Source: Rhodospirillaceae bacterium (GTDB taxonomy: Bacteria; Pseudomonadota; Alphaproteobacteria; Rhodospirillales; Rhodospirillaceae). Taken from it: DNA of 64,000 nucleotides. How positions within the stretch are numbered: position 1 is the first letter of the stretch; every line of letters starts with the position of its first letter. The stretch is taken from positions 1-64,000 of the forward strand of contig JAQWRV010000015.1 in NCBI GenBank assembly GCA_029243545.1, in the 5' to 3' direction. A program made the translations under genes and the position numbers. This document shows, one piece after another, positions 57,656-64,000 of the stretch. The notes under the pieces were generated by a model. It worked only from the letters and a program-made list of their open reading frames with translations. It ran no database searches and was not told where the DNA came from.

Positions 57656-58132
57656 ATGAGTCTTAAAATTCGTTTATCCCGGGGCGGTGCAAAGAAGCGC
57701 CCCTACTACCGCGTCGTTGTTGCTGATTCCCGGTTTCCTCGTGATGGCCGCTACATTGAAAAGGTAGGCACCTATAATCCGATACTGCCAAGCGATCATG
57801 AAGATCGGTTCAAGTTCAAAGAAGACCGTATCCGCCATTGGCTGGGTCTCGGCGCTTTGCCCACAGACCGGGTCCATCGTTTTCTAGCCAAGGCTGGCAT
57901 TCTTGATGCTAAGGCAATTCCGGAACAGACAAAGCAAGATAAACCTCGGGCCAAGGCGCAAGAGCGTCTGCGTGAAGCTGAAGAAGCAGCCAAGTCTGCT
58001 GCCGAAGCAGCAGCGGTTGAAGTGGAAGCGCCGGTTCCAGCGCCAGTGGAAGAAGCACCAACAGCAGAAGCACCAGCCGCGGAAGTGCTAGCAGAGGACG
58101 CTCCTGCAGTAGAGAAAAAAGCCGAAGGCTAA
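57656..58132 (+). CDS. rpsP: 30S ribosomal protein S16 with long acidic tail
   Basis: The first 85 residues are a standard S16 ([46 protein letters not shown]). The product then extends to 158 residues with an alanine/glutamate/proline-rich tail ([20 protein letters not shown]). Such tails occur in several alphaproteobacteria; their role is unknown. The ATG has AAAGGAGAAAGACGC ahead, a strong ribosome site. Confidence 0.97.
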   Translation: MSLKIRLSRGGAKKRPYYRVVVADSRFPRDGRYIEKVGTYNPILPSDHEDRFKFKEDRIRHWLGLGALPTDRVHRFLAKAGILDAKAIPEQTKQDKPRAKAQERLREAEEAAKSAAEAAAVEVEAPVPAPVEEAPTAEAPAAEVLAEDAPAVEKKAEG

Positions 58133-58165
58133 GGGGCCATGTCCCAGCCTTCAAAGGCATGAAAT

Positions 58166-58726
58166 ATGTCGGAGACCAAGGAGGATAAAGTCTGCCTCGG
58201 GGTCATCGTCGGCGCCCGCGGCATCAAGGGGGATGTAAAGGTCAAAGCCTTTACCGATCAGCCTGAAGATATCGCAGCATATGGCCCGGTTGAAACAGAT
58301 GACGGCGAGCGATTTACCCTCACGGTAACCGGACAAGCAAAGGGTGTGGTTGTGGTGCGCATAGAGGGTGTCACAAACCGCAACGGGGCAGAGGCTCTAA
58401 AAGGTCAGCAGTTGTATGTGGACCGGAACACGCTGCCGAAGACGGAAGACGAGGACGAGTACTACCACGCAGACCTAGTCGGTCTTGCGGTAGTGGATGA
58501 AACGGATACGGAATGCGGAACGGTGATAGCCCTTTACAACTTCGGAGCAGGCGATGTGATCGACATCCGCCGGCCGGCCGGGCATACCCTGCTGCTGCCG
58601 TTCACGGTAGAGGTCGTGCCGAAGGTGGACGTTTCCGCGGGGCGGGTCGTGGTATCCTCGGCAGCGCTCGCTATGGCGGAGGACGCACCCGAATCGCCCC
58701 CAGAAAATGGGGCCGCCGAACCATGA
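58166..58726 (+). CDS. rimM: 16S rRNA processing protein RimM
   Basis: RimM helps mature the 30S head around S19 and 16S rRNA. The 186 residues start with [20 protein letters not shown], the family hallmark, and contain the PRC-barrel with [20 protein letters not shown] and [19 protein letters not shown]. Its stop overlaps the trmD start (ATGA). Confidence 0.95.
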   Translation: MSETKEDKVCLGVIVGARGIKGDVKVKAFTDQPEDIAAYGPVETDDGERFTLTVTGQAKGVVVVRIEGVTNRNGAEALKGQQLYVDRNTLPKTEDEDEYYHADLVGLAVVDETDTECGTVIALYNFGAGDVIDIRRPAGHTLLLPFTVEVVPKVDVSAGRVVVSSAALAMAEDAPESPPENGAAEP

Positions 58727-59442
58727 CTGCGCCCAGTGCATTCCAGGCCTCCGTGCTCACGCTTTTCCCCGAAATGTTTCCTGGTCCTCTGGGGGCGTCG
58801 CTGGCCGGTAAGGCCGCCTCAGACGGGCTGTGGAGCTTGGAAACACTAGACATTCGGGACTTTGCGCGCGATAAACACCGCTCCGTTGACGACACACCTT
58901 TCGGGGGTGGCGCCGGTATGGTGATGCGGCCCGATGTGATTGATGCCGCGCTTCACCAGGTCCATTCCAACGGCCGGCCGCTGATTTATCTGACCCCGCG
59001 CGGACGCCTCTTCGATCAGGCTCTGGCGCAGGATTTAGCCGCAGCTGAAGGTGTGACATTGCTTTGCGGCCGCTATGAGGGCGTCGACCAGCGTGTCATT
59101 GAAGCCTGGGATATGGATGAAGTCAGTGTCGGTGACTTTGTTTTGTCTGGCGGAGAAGCCGCTGCCATCACTGTGCTTGATGCGGTGGTCCGGTTGCTAC
59201 CCGGTGTTCTCGGCAGTGCTGAGTCACTGACGGAAGAAAGTTTCAAAGAGGGTTTGCTTGAATACCCTCACTTCACGCGGCCCGAAGTTTGGGATGGCCG
59301 CCCGGTGCCAGAGGTTTTGCGCTCTGGACACCACAAGAATATTGAGGCCTGGCGGCGGGACCAGGCAGAAACCACAACCCGCTCGCGGCGTCCGGATCTT
59401 TGGGACCGGTTTGTCGCCGCTGGGACGAACAAGAAAGGTTGA
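58723..59442 (+). CDS. trmD: tRNA (guanine-N1)-methyltransferase TrmD
   Basis: TrmD makes m1G37 in tRNA and prevents frameshifting. The 239-residue product has the trefoil-knot SAM site [15 protein letters not shown] and [15 protein letters not shown], with the catalytic Asp in [20 protein letters not shown] region upstream of the C-terminal domain. The ATG at 58723 overlaps the rimM stop and starts the conserved part; the frame is open for 70 codons upstream but reads through rimM. Confidence 0.96.
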   Translation: MTAPSAFQASVLTLFPEMFPGPLGASLAGKAASDGLWSLETLDIRDFARDKHRSVDDTPFGGGAGMVMRPDVIDAALHQVHSNGRPLIYLTPRGRLFDQALAQDLAAAEGVTLLCGRYEGVDQRVIEAWDMDEVSVGDFVLSGGEAAAITVLDAVVRLLPGVLGSAESLTEESFKEGLLEYPHFTRPEVWDGRPVPEVLRSGHHKNIEAWRRDQAETTTRSRRPDLWDRFVAAGTNKKG

Positions 59443-59446
59443 AATC

Positions 59447-59878
59447 ATGGATATCATCCAGGAAATAGAACAAGAACAAGTTGCCAAACTGACCGAAGGG
59501 AAAGACATCCCTGAGTTTTCACCCGGCGATACAGTCCGTGTTCATGTCAAAGTGAAGGAAGGGCAGCGCGAGCGTGTTCAGGCCTACGAAGGTATCTGCA
59601 TCGCGCGTAAGAACGGCGGCATAAATTCCTCGTTCACGGTCCGTAAAATTTCCTTTGGTGAAGGTGTGGAACGTGTGTTCCCGCTCTATGGCCCGATTAT
59701 CGATCATATCGAATTGGTCCGTCACGGCCGGGTCCGCCGGGCAAAGCTTTACTACCTGCGTGGTCGCCGTGGCCGCTCGGCCCGTATCGCGGAAGATACG
59801 GCAGCAGTGATGAAAGCACGTGAAGCGGCCAAAGCTGAAAAAAAAGCTGCCGCGGCGAATAGTGGCGCCGAAAGCTAA
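59447..59878 (+). CDS. rplS: 50S ribosomal protein L19
   Basis: 143 residues. [20 protein letters not shown] and [20 protein letters not shown], then [20 protein letters not shown] and [15 protein letters not shown] are typical. An alanine/lysine-rich tail of about 25 residues extends the C-terminus. The start follows AAAGGTTGAAATC. Confidence 0.97.
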   Translation: MDIIQEIEQEQVAKLTEGKDIPEFSPGDTVRVHVKVKEGQRERVQAYEGICIARKNGGINSSFTVRKISFGEGVERVFPLYGPIIDHIELVRHGRVRRAKLYYLRGRRGRSARIAEDTAAVMKAREAAKAEKKAAAANSGAES

Positions 59879-59912
59879 CTCTTTCACACCACACCATTAA
59901 GAGCACGCTACC

Positions 59913-61322
59913 ATGGCCAAAACTCTCTATGACAAATTGTGGGAAAGCCACGTCGTCCATCAGGATGAGGGTGGGGCAGCGCTAATCTATATTGATTTGC
60001 ATCTGACCCATGAAGTGACCACGCCCCAGGCTTACGAAGGGCTGCGCCTATCTCAGCGCAAACTGCACCGCACCGACAAGACCATCGCCGTGCCCGACCA
60101 CAATGTGCCGAGCACATCGGACCGCATGGAAAAAATTGACGACCCCGAAAGCCGGCTGCAGCTCGAGACCCTCAAACAAAACAGCGAGGACTTCGGTGTT
60201 GAATACATCCCCATGGATGATATTCGCCAGGGCATCGTCCACATTATCGGACCAGAGCAGGGTTTAACGCAGCCGGGTAAAACCATCGTCTGCGGTGACA
60301 GTCACACGGCAACACATGGTGCATTTGGTGCGCTGGCGTTCGGTATTGGTACGTCCGATGTGGAACACACCTTAGCCACGCAAACGTTGTCGATGCAGAA
60401 ATCGAAAAACATGCTGGTCAAAGTTGAGGGCGAACTGCCCGTTGGCACCACATCGAAAGATTTGATTTTGGCCATCATCGGCCGCATCGGTACCGCCGGC
60501 GGCACTGGCCACGTTATCGAATACCAAGGTGATGCGTTTACCAACCTGTCCATGGAAGGCCGCATGACGGTCTGCAATATGACCATCGAAGGCGGTGCGC
60601 GTGCCGGACTCATCGCGCCCGACGGAAAAACTTTAGAATACCTCAAAGGCAAGCCCCATGCCCCTAAAGGGGCTGCTTGGGAAGCGGCTGTGACCTATTG
60701 GCAGAGTCTGAAGACAGATGACAGTGCAGTATTCGACAAAGAAATCGTCATCCAGGCGAGCGAAATCATTCCTCATGTGACCTGGGGCACATCGCCGGAA
60801 GACGTCTTACCAATTACGGCATCTGTTCCGGCACCGGAAGATTTCGACGATACCGATAAGCAATCCGGTGCACGCCGTTCGCTGGAATACATGGGCCTGG
60901 AGCCGGGCACGCCATTGGATCAAGTGCCCGTCGATAAGGTTTTTATCGGCTCTTGCACCAACGGCCGTATCGAAGATTTGCGTGCTGCGGCTGCGGTCAT
61001 GAAAGGCCGCAAGGTTGCCGACACAGTTACAACGCTCGTCGTTCCGGGTTCGGGCCTGGTGAAATATCAGGCCGAAGAAGAAGGTTTGGATCAGATATTC
61101 TTGGAGGCAGGCGCGGAGTGGCGTGAGCCCAGCTGTTCCATGTGCCTTGGTATGAACCCGGACTTTCTTAATCCTGGTGAACGCTGTGCGTCCACGTCCA
61201 ACCGTAATTTTGAGGGCCGTCAGGGCCGCGGTGGCCGCACCCATCTTCTCAGTCCGGCCATGGCTGCGGCTGCGGCCTTAACTGGTCGTTTGACCGACGT
61301 TCGTACGGTGATGGAAGAATGA
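59913..61322 (+). CDS. leuC: 3-isopropylmalate dehydratase large subunit
   Basis: LeuC with LeuD isomerises 2- to 3-isopropylmalate through a [4Fe-4S] cluster in leucine biosynthesis. The 469-residue product has the cluster cysteines in [18 protein letters not shown] and [12 protein letters not shown], plus [20 protein letters not shown]. The stop overlaps the start of the next small gene by four bases. Confidence 0.97.
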   Translation: MAKTLYDKLWESHVVHQDEGGAALIYIDLHLTHEVTTPQAYEGLRLSQRKLHRTDKTIAVPDHNVPSTSDRMEKIDDPESRLQLETLKQNSEDFGVEYIPMDDIRQGIVHIIGPEQGLTQPGKTIVCGDSHTATHGAFGALAFGIGTSDVEHTLATQTLSMQKSKNMLVKVEGELPVGTTSKDLILAIIGRIGTAGGTGHVIEYQGDAFTNLSMEGRMTVCNMTIEGGARAGLIAPDGKTLEYLKGKPHAPKGAAWEAAVTYWQSLKTDDSAVFDKEIVIQASEIIPHVTWGTSPEDVLPITASVPAPEDFDDTDKQSGARRSLEYMGLEPGTPLDQVPVDKVFIGSCTNGRIEDLRAAAAVMKGRKVADTVTTLVVPGSGLVKYQAEEEGLDQIFLEAGAEWREPSCSMCLGMNPDFLNPGERCASTSNRNFEGRQGRGGRTHLLSPAMAAAAALTGRLTDVRTVMEE

Positions 61323-61528
61323 GCCCGCAACTGGAAAAAGTCTTGGCTGGTTCAGCTACGGCAGGACATCCGATCAAGGTCGATATGGACGCGTTGTTGC
61401 GCAAGGCAGTTGACGGCGACCTCAAAGACAAAGGCAGAAAGCAGCGCACATCCTTAAAGTCCTTGGGCAGTATGGGAGAATTCGCCGTTATTTCTGCGTG
61501 GGCCTGTGGCAAGGGTAAAAAGGTATAA
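61319..61528 (+). CDS. Small conserved-looking protein between leuC and leuD
   Basis: A 69-residue basic protein ([20 protein letters not shown], then [35 protein letters not shown]). The start overlaps the leuC stop as ATGA, and it ends 16 bases before the leuD start, so it is translated within the operon. No signal peptide or domain is recognised. It is unlikely to be a chance frame, given the tight coupling and normal composition. Confidence 0.65.
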   Translation: MSPQLEKVLAGSATAGHPIKVDMDALLRKAVDGDLKDKGRKQRTSLKSLGSMGEFAVISAWACGKGKKV

Positions 61529-61543
61529 GGCGAGGAATAAGAT

Positions 61544-62146
61544 ATGGATAAGTTCACCGTTCTCACCGGCGTCGCCGCCGCTATTCCCATGGTCAATGTC
61601 GATACCGACATGATCATGCCCAAGCAATTTCTCAAGACGATTAAACGCACCGGCCTTGGTATCGCCGCGTTCTACGATATGCGTTATGACGAAAATGAAG
61701 TCGAACGCCCGGAGTTTATTCTCAATCAAGAACCGTTCCGCAAAACCAAAATACTTATCGCGGGCAAAAATTTCGGCTGCGGCTCATCGCGCGAGCATGC
61801 GCCGTGGGGCTTGCTGGATTTCGGTATCCGCTGCGTCATTGCCCCAAGCTTCGCTGACATCTTTTACAACAACTGTTTTAAGAACGGCATTCTCTGCGTC
61901 ACCTTGCCGGAAGTTCAGGTGGATGCGTTGACTCAAAAAGCCGACGGCGCTGAATTCACCGTCGACCTTGATAGCTTAGAGATCACCGAGCCTGACGGAT
62001 CGAAAACATCCTTCGAGCTCGATTCGACACGGCGTCACAATATGTTGAACGGCCTTGATGATATTGCCTTGACCCTGAATCACATCGATAAAATCAAAGC
62101 TTTCGAATCCAAGCAGCAGGCCCAACAGCCTTGGCTGTACAACTAA
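61544..62146 (+). CDS. leuD: 3-isopropylmalate dehydratase small subunit
   Basis: The 200-residue swivelling subunit. Landmarks: [20 protein letters not shown] at the N-terminus, [20 protein letters not shown] and [19 protein letters not shown] (seen here as [10 protein letters not shown]). Ribosome site CGAGGAATAAGAT ahead of the ATG. It pairs with LeuC. Confidence 0.97.
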   Translation: MDKFTVLTGVAAAIPMVNVDTDMIMPKQFLKTIKRTGLGIAAFYDMRYDENEVERPEFILNQEPFRKTKILIAGKNFGCGSSREHAPWGLLDFGIRCVIAPSFADIFYNNCFKNGILCVTLPEVQVDALTQKADGAEFTVDLDSLEITEPDGSKTSFELDSTRRHNMLNGLDDIALTLNHIDKIKAFESKQQAQQPWLYN

Positions 62147-62161
62147 GGTAGCTGTTCATTT

Positions 62162-63271
62162 ATGCCGACCCAAAAAATTCTTGTCCTGGCGGGGGACTGC
62201 CTCGGCCCTGAAGTGATGGTCCAGGCGCGACGGGTTCTGGCGTGGTTGAACGATACCGGTGCAGCTTCCTTTGAAATTGAAGAGGGCCTGGTTGGCGGGG
62301 CCTCCTACGATGCCCACCGCACACCACTGACCAATGAAACCGTTGACCTGGCAATGGCCGCGGATGCGGTTCTGTTTGGCTCGATCGGTGGTCCCCAATG
62401 GGAGGAAGTCGACTACGACCTCAGGCCGGAAAAAGGGTTGCTGCGTCTCCGCCAAGGTATGGGCCTGTTCGCCAACCTGCGCCCGGCCATCGTCTTCGAT
62501 GCCTTAGCCGGGGCATCCTCGCTTAAGACCGAACTGGTCAAAGGTCTGGATATCATGATTGTCCGCGAGCTCATCGGCGGCGTCTACTTCGGCGAGCCGC
62601 GCGGCATTGAAGATATGGGTGACGAGGGCCAGCGCGGCTACAACACCCAGGCCTATTCCACCCGGGAGATTGTCCGCATTGCCCATGTGGCCTTTGATCT
62701 GGCGCGCAAGCGCGGCAAGCGGGTGTGCTCCGTCGACAAAGCCAATGTTATGGAAAGCGGTGTGGTCTGGCGCGAAGAAACCACGCTTCTGCGAGACGCC
62801 CATTACCAAGACGTCGACCTCAACCACATGTTCATCGACAACTGTTCCATGCAGCTGGTGCGCGCGCCGAAACAGTTTGATGTGATTCTGACAGACAATC
62901 TGTTTGGCGATATTCTGTCCGACCTGGCTGCCATGCTCACCGGTTCCCTGGGGATGCTACCGTCGGCCAGCCTCGGCGCCACCGGTGACGATGGCCGTCA
63001 ACCTGCCTTGTATGAGCCGGTGCACGGTTCAGCGCCTGATATTGCCGGCCAGAATAAAGGCAATCCGTTGGCGCAAATTCTCTCACTCTCCATGATGCTG
63101 CGCTATTCGTTCGATATGGCGCAACAAGCGGACCTCATCGAGAACGCGGTTGAGGCGGTGCTGGCCAAAAACATCCGTACCGGCGATATCGCGGGCGACG
63201 GAATGACTCCGGTCAGCACCATCGAAATGGGAGATGCCGTGCTGGCGGAAATGGAAGCCCTGGCGAGCTAG
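62162..63271 (+). CDS. leuB: 3-isopropylmalate dehydrogenase
   Basis: LeuB oxidises and decarboxylates 3-isopropylmalate with NAD. The 369-residue product shows [58 protein letters not shown], the metal-binding [20 protein letters not shown], and [18 protein letters not shown]. It follows leuD by 15 bases. Family neighbours (isocitrate or tartrate dehydrogenase) are excluded by context and the RELIGG motif. Confidence 0.97.
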   Translation: MPTQKILVLAGDCLGPEVMVQARRVLAWLNDTGAASFEIEEGLVGGASYDAHRTPLTNETVDLAMAADAVLFGSIGGPQWEEVDYDLRPEKGLLRLRQGMGLFANLRPAIVFDALAGASSLKTELVKGLDIMIVRELIGGVYFGEPRGIEDMGDEGQRGYNTQAYSTREIVRIAHVAFDLARKRGKRVCSVDKANVMESGVVWREETTLLRDAHYQDVDLNHMFIDNCSMQLVRAPKQFDVILTDNLFGDILSDLAAMLTGSLGMLPSASLGATGDDGRQPALYEPVHGSAPDIAGQNKGNPLAQILSLSMMLRYSFDMAQQADLIENAVEAVLAKNIRTGDIAGDGMTPVSTIEMGDAVLAEMEALAS

Positions 63272-63603
63272 AGTTCGACCCCCGCCTTCTCCAAATGGGG
63301 CGTCAACCGTCCCGCCACCCATAACCCGAACATCCTGAAGTCGCTGATCAGAGACCACAATGGGTAGGTAAGCGTCGCCGGCTTGTTGTGCTCGACAAAG
63401 AAGTGTGCCGCCCAGGCAAAGCCATAGCCGACCAGCGGGATAGCCCAAAGCAATCTCAGATCAACGGCGACTCCAAACGCGAGAATGGCCAGAACCAGGG
63501 CAGACCCAGCGTAATGTAATCCACGAGTCGCCGGCTTGTTGTGCTCCTGCAAATAGTAGGGCCAAAACGCAGTGTAACTGTCGATTTTGTCGGTGGCGGA
63601 AAT
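63268..63603 (-). CDS. DUF962 (Mpo1/YGL010w-like) membrane protein
   Basis: A protein of about 111 residues with the DUF962 pattern: [20 protein letters not shown], then [20 protein letters not shown] and [16 protein letters not shown], with two or three membrane helices. Yeast Mpo1 is a dioxygenase in fatty acid alpha-oxidation that uses histidines of this kind. The conserved part begins before any ATG; the open frame has only ATT at 63603 (AAGGA upstream), or the TTG at 63552 that would cut off the first conserved residues. I take the ATT as the likely start. Convergent with leuB, overlap of four bases. Confidence 0.7.
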   Translation of the reverse strand: MSATDKIDSYTAFWPYYLQEHNKPATRGLHYAGSALVLAILAFGVAVDLRLLWAIPLVGYGFAWAAHFFVEHNKPATLTYPLWSLISDFRMFGLWVAGRLTPHLEKAGVEL

Positions 63604-63711
63604 CTTAAGGGCTTCCTTGTTTTATGGGGCTGTTAGGCGTATTGAAGCGCCCCACAAGCCTGCCCTGATCCAGTCCCGTGGCGCAAGAGGCGCAAAACAA
63701 AAGAGATGAAC

Positions 63712-64000
63712 ATGTTAGACGACCCAAACAATAGAAAGAGCGAACGCGGATACACAGTAGCGGTGATCGGCGCCACCGGTAATGTTGGGCGGGAAGTCTT
63801 AACGACCTTGTGGGAGCGCCAGTTTCCGGCGGAGCGCGTCATTGCACTGGCCTCTGAGCGGTCTGTCGGCGCTGAAGTGTCTTACGGAGAAGGTGGGGTA
63901 CTCCAGGTGCAGAGCCTCAAGGACTTTGATTTCAAAGGCGTTGATATTGCCTTGTCGTCTCCTGGAGCGCGGGTCTCCGCAGAGCACAGTCCGCGGGCTG
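63712..64000 (+). CDS. asd: Aspartate-semialdehyde dehydrogenase (start only)
   Basis: Asd reduces aspartyl phosphate in the lysine, methionine and threonine pathways. The reading frame has no stop before the window ends. After a short leader, VAVIGATGNVGREVLTTLWE gives the NADP-binding motif GATGNVG, then PAERVIALASERSVGAEVSY and VDIALSSPGARVSAEHSPRA. I prefer the ATG at 63712 (AAGAG six bases ahead) to the one at 63706. Confidence 0.95.
   Translation, partial: MLDDPNNRKSERGYTVAVIGATGNVGREVLTTLWERQFPAERVIALASERSVGAEVSYGEGGVLQVQSLKDFDFKGVDIALSSPGARVSAEHSPRA

Noticed and set aside
58513-58722. N-terminal extension of TrmD by 70 residues
   Set aside because: It is rimM sequence read in another frame; the ATG overlapping the rimM stop is the natural start.

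Overview
The window looks like a chromosomal segment of a free-living, aerobic alphaproteobacterium. The evidence is gene order and content: a full ccmABCDEFGHI heme-delivery operon next to a Sco protein and divergent from acnA; the ftsY-mtaB-dapF // ffh-rpsP-rimM-trmD-rplS-leuCDB-asd block typical of that class; argJ next to secA; a CarD regulator beside a 7Fe ferredoxin; and a heat-shock promoter of the alphaproteobacterial RpoH type. I cannot assign a genus. TRAP transport, TonB-dependent uptake and family-5 binding proteins fit an aquatic heterotroph.

Layout. 1-9.5 kb: the end of a cell-wall hydrolase, then a long minus-strand run (ccmA to ccmI, a Sco1/SenC protein, a YcgN-type cysteine-cluster protein, a YgjP-type metallohydrolase). 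9.5-9.9 kb: a non-coding gap with a strong minus-strand terminator. 9.9-14.4 kb: acnA and a double alpha/beta-hydrolase protein that has lost both nucleophiles. 14.6-22 kb: stress and RNA genes (htpG, a short HPF-like protein, a SUV3-like helicase, an Hsp15-like S4 protein, a TerB-fold protein, ferredoxin, CarD). 22-31 kb: a HExxH protein resembling EpmC, a secreted DUF1330 protein, three tandem family-5 substrate-binding proteins without permeases, and a TonB-dependent receptor. 31-45 kb: an accessory region in which intact genes (a cystathionine beta-lyase-like enzyme, korAB, a TRAP transporter, a GNAT, a DUF1838 protein, Hsp20, RidA, RraA, a 2OG-Fe oxygenase) alternate with gene remains. 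46-64 kb: housekeeping genes (tRNA-Leu, a cinA-like gene, mutT, argJ, secA, a Nudix gene, ftsY, mtaB, dapF, ffh, rpsP, rimM, trmD, rplS, leuC, leuD, leuB, asd).

How the parts work together. The Ccm proteins and Sco serve respiratory chain assembly. AcnA and the CoA- and ferredoxin-dependent 2-oxoglutarate oxidoreductase KorAB belong to central carbon flow, and the 7Fe ferredoxin at 20.7 kb is a plausible KorAB partner. SecA, FtsY and Ffh form the protein-export set, and RpsP, RimM, TrmD and RplS the ribosome-maturation set.

Main discoveries from reading the raw sequence. (1) At least six gene remains that lack a full open frame: a TonB receptor C-terminus, a RidA, a family-5 binding-protein N-terminus, an Ada-type AraC/methyltransferase, a histidine kinase lacking its H-box, and a CpcT/CpeT-like gene. 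(2) An RpoH-type promoter followed by a ROSE-like RNA thermometer in front of the hsp20 gene. (3) Structured leaders before secA and korA. (4) A tandem alpha/beta-hydrolase pseudoenzyme. I found no CRISPR array, insertion sequence, prophage or recognisable defence island. The best candidates for something undescribed are the structured minus-strand element at about 9.57-9.8 kb, the secA leader, and the receptor plus three-binding-protein locus.
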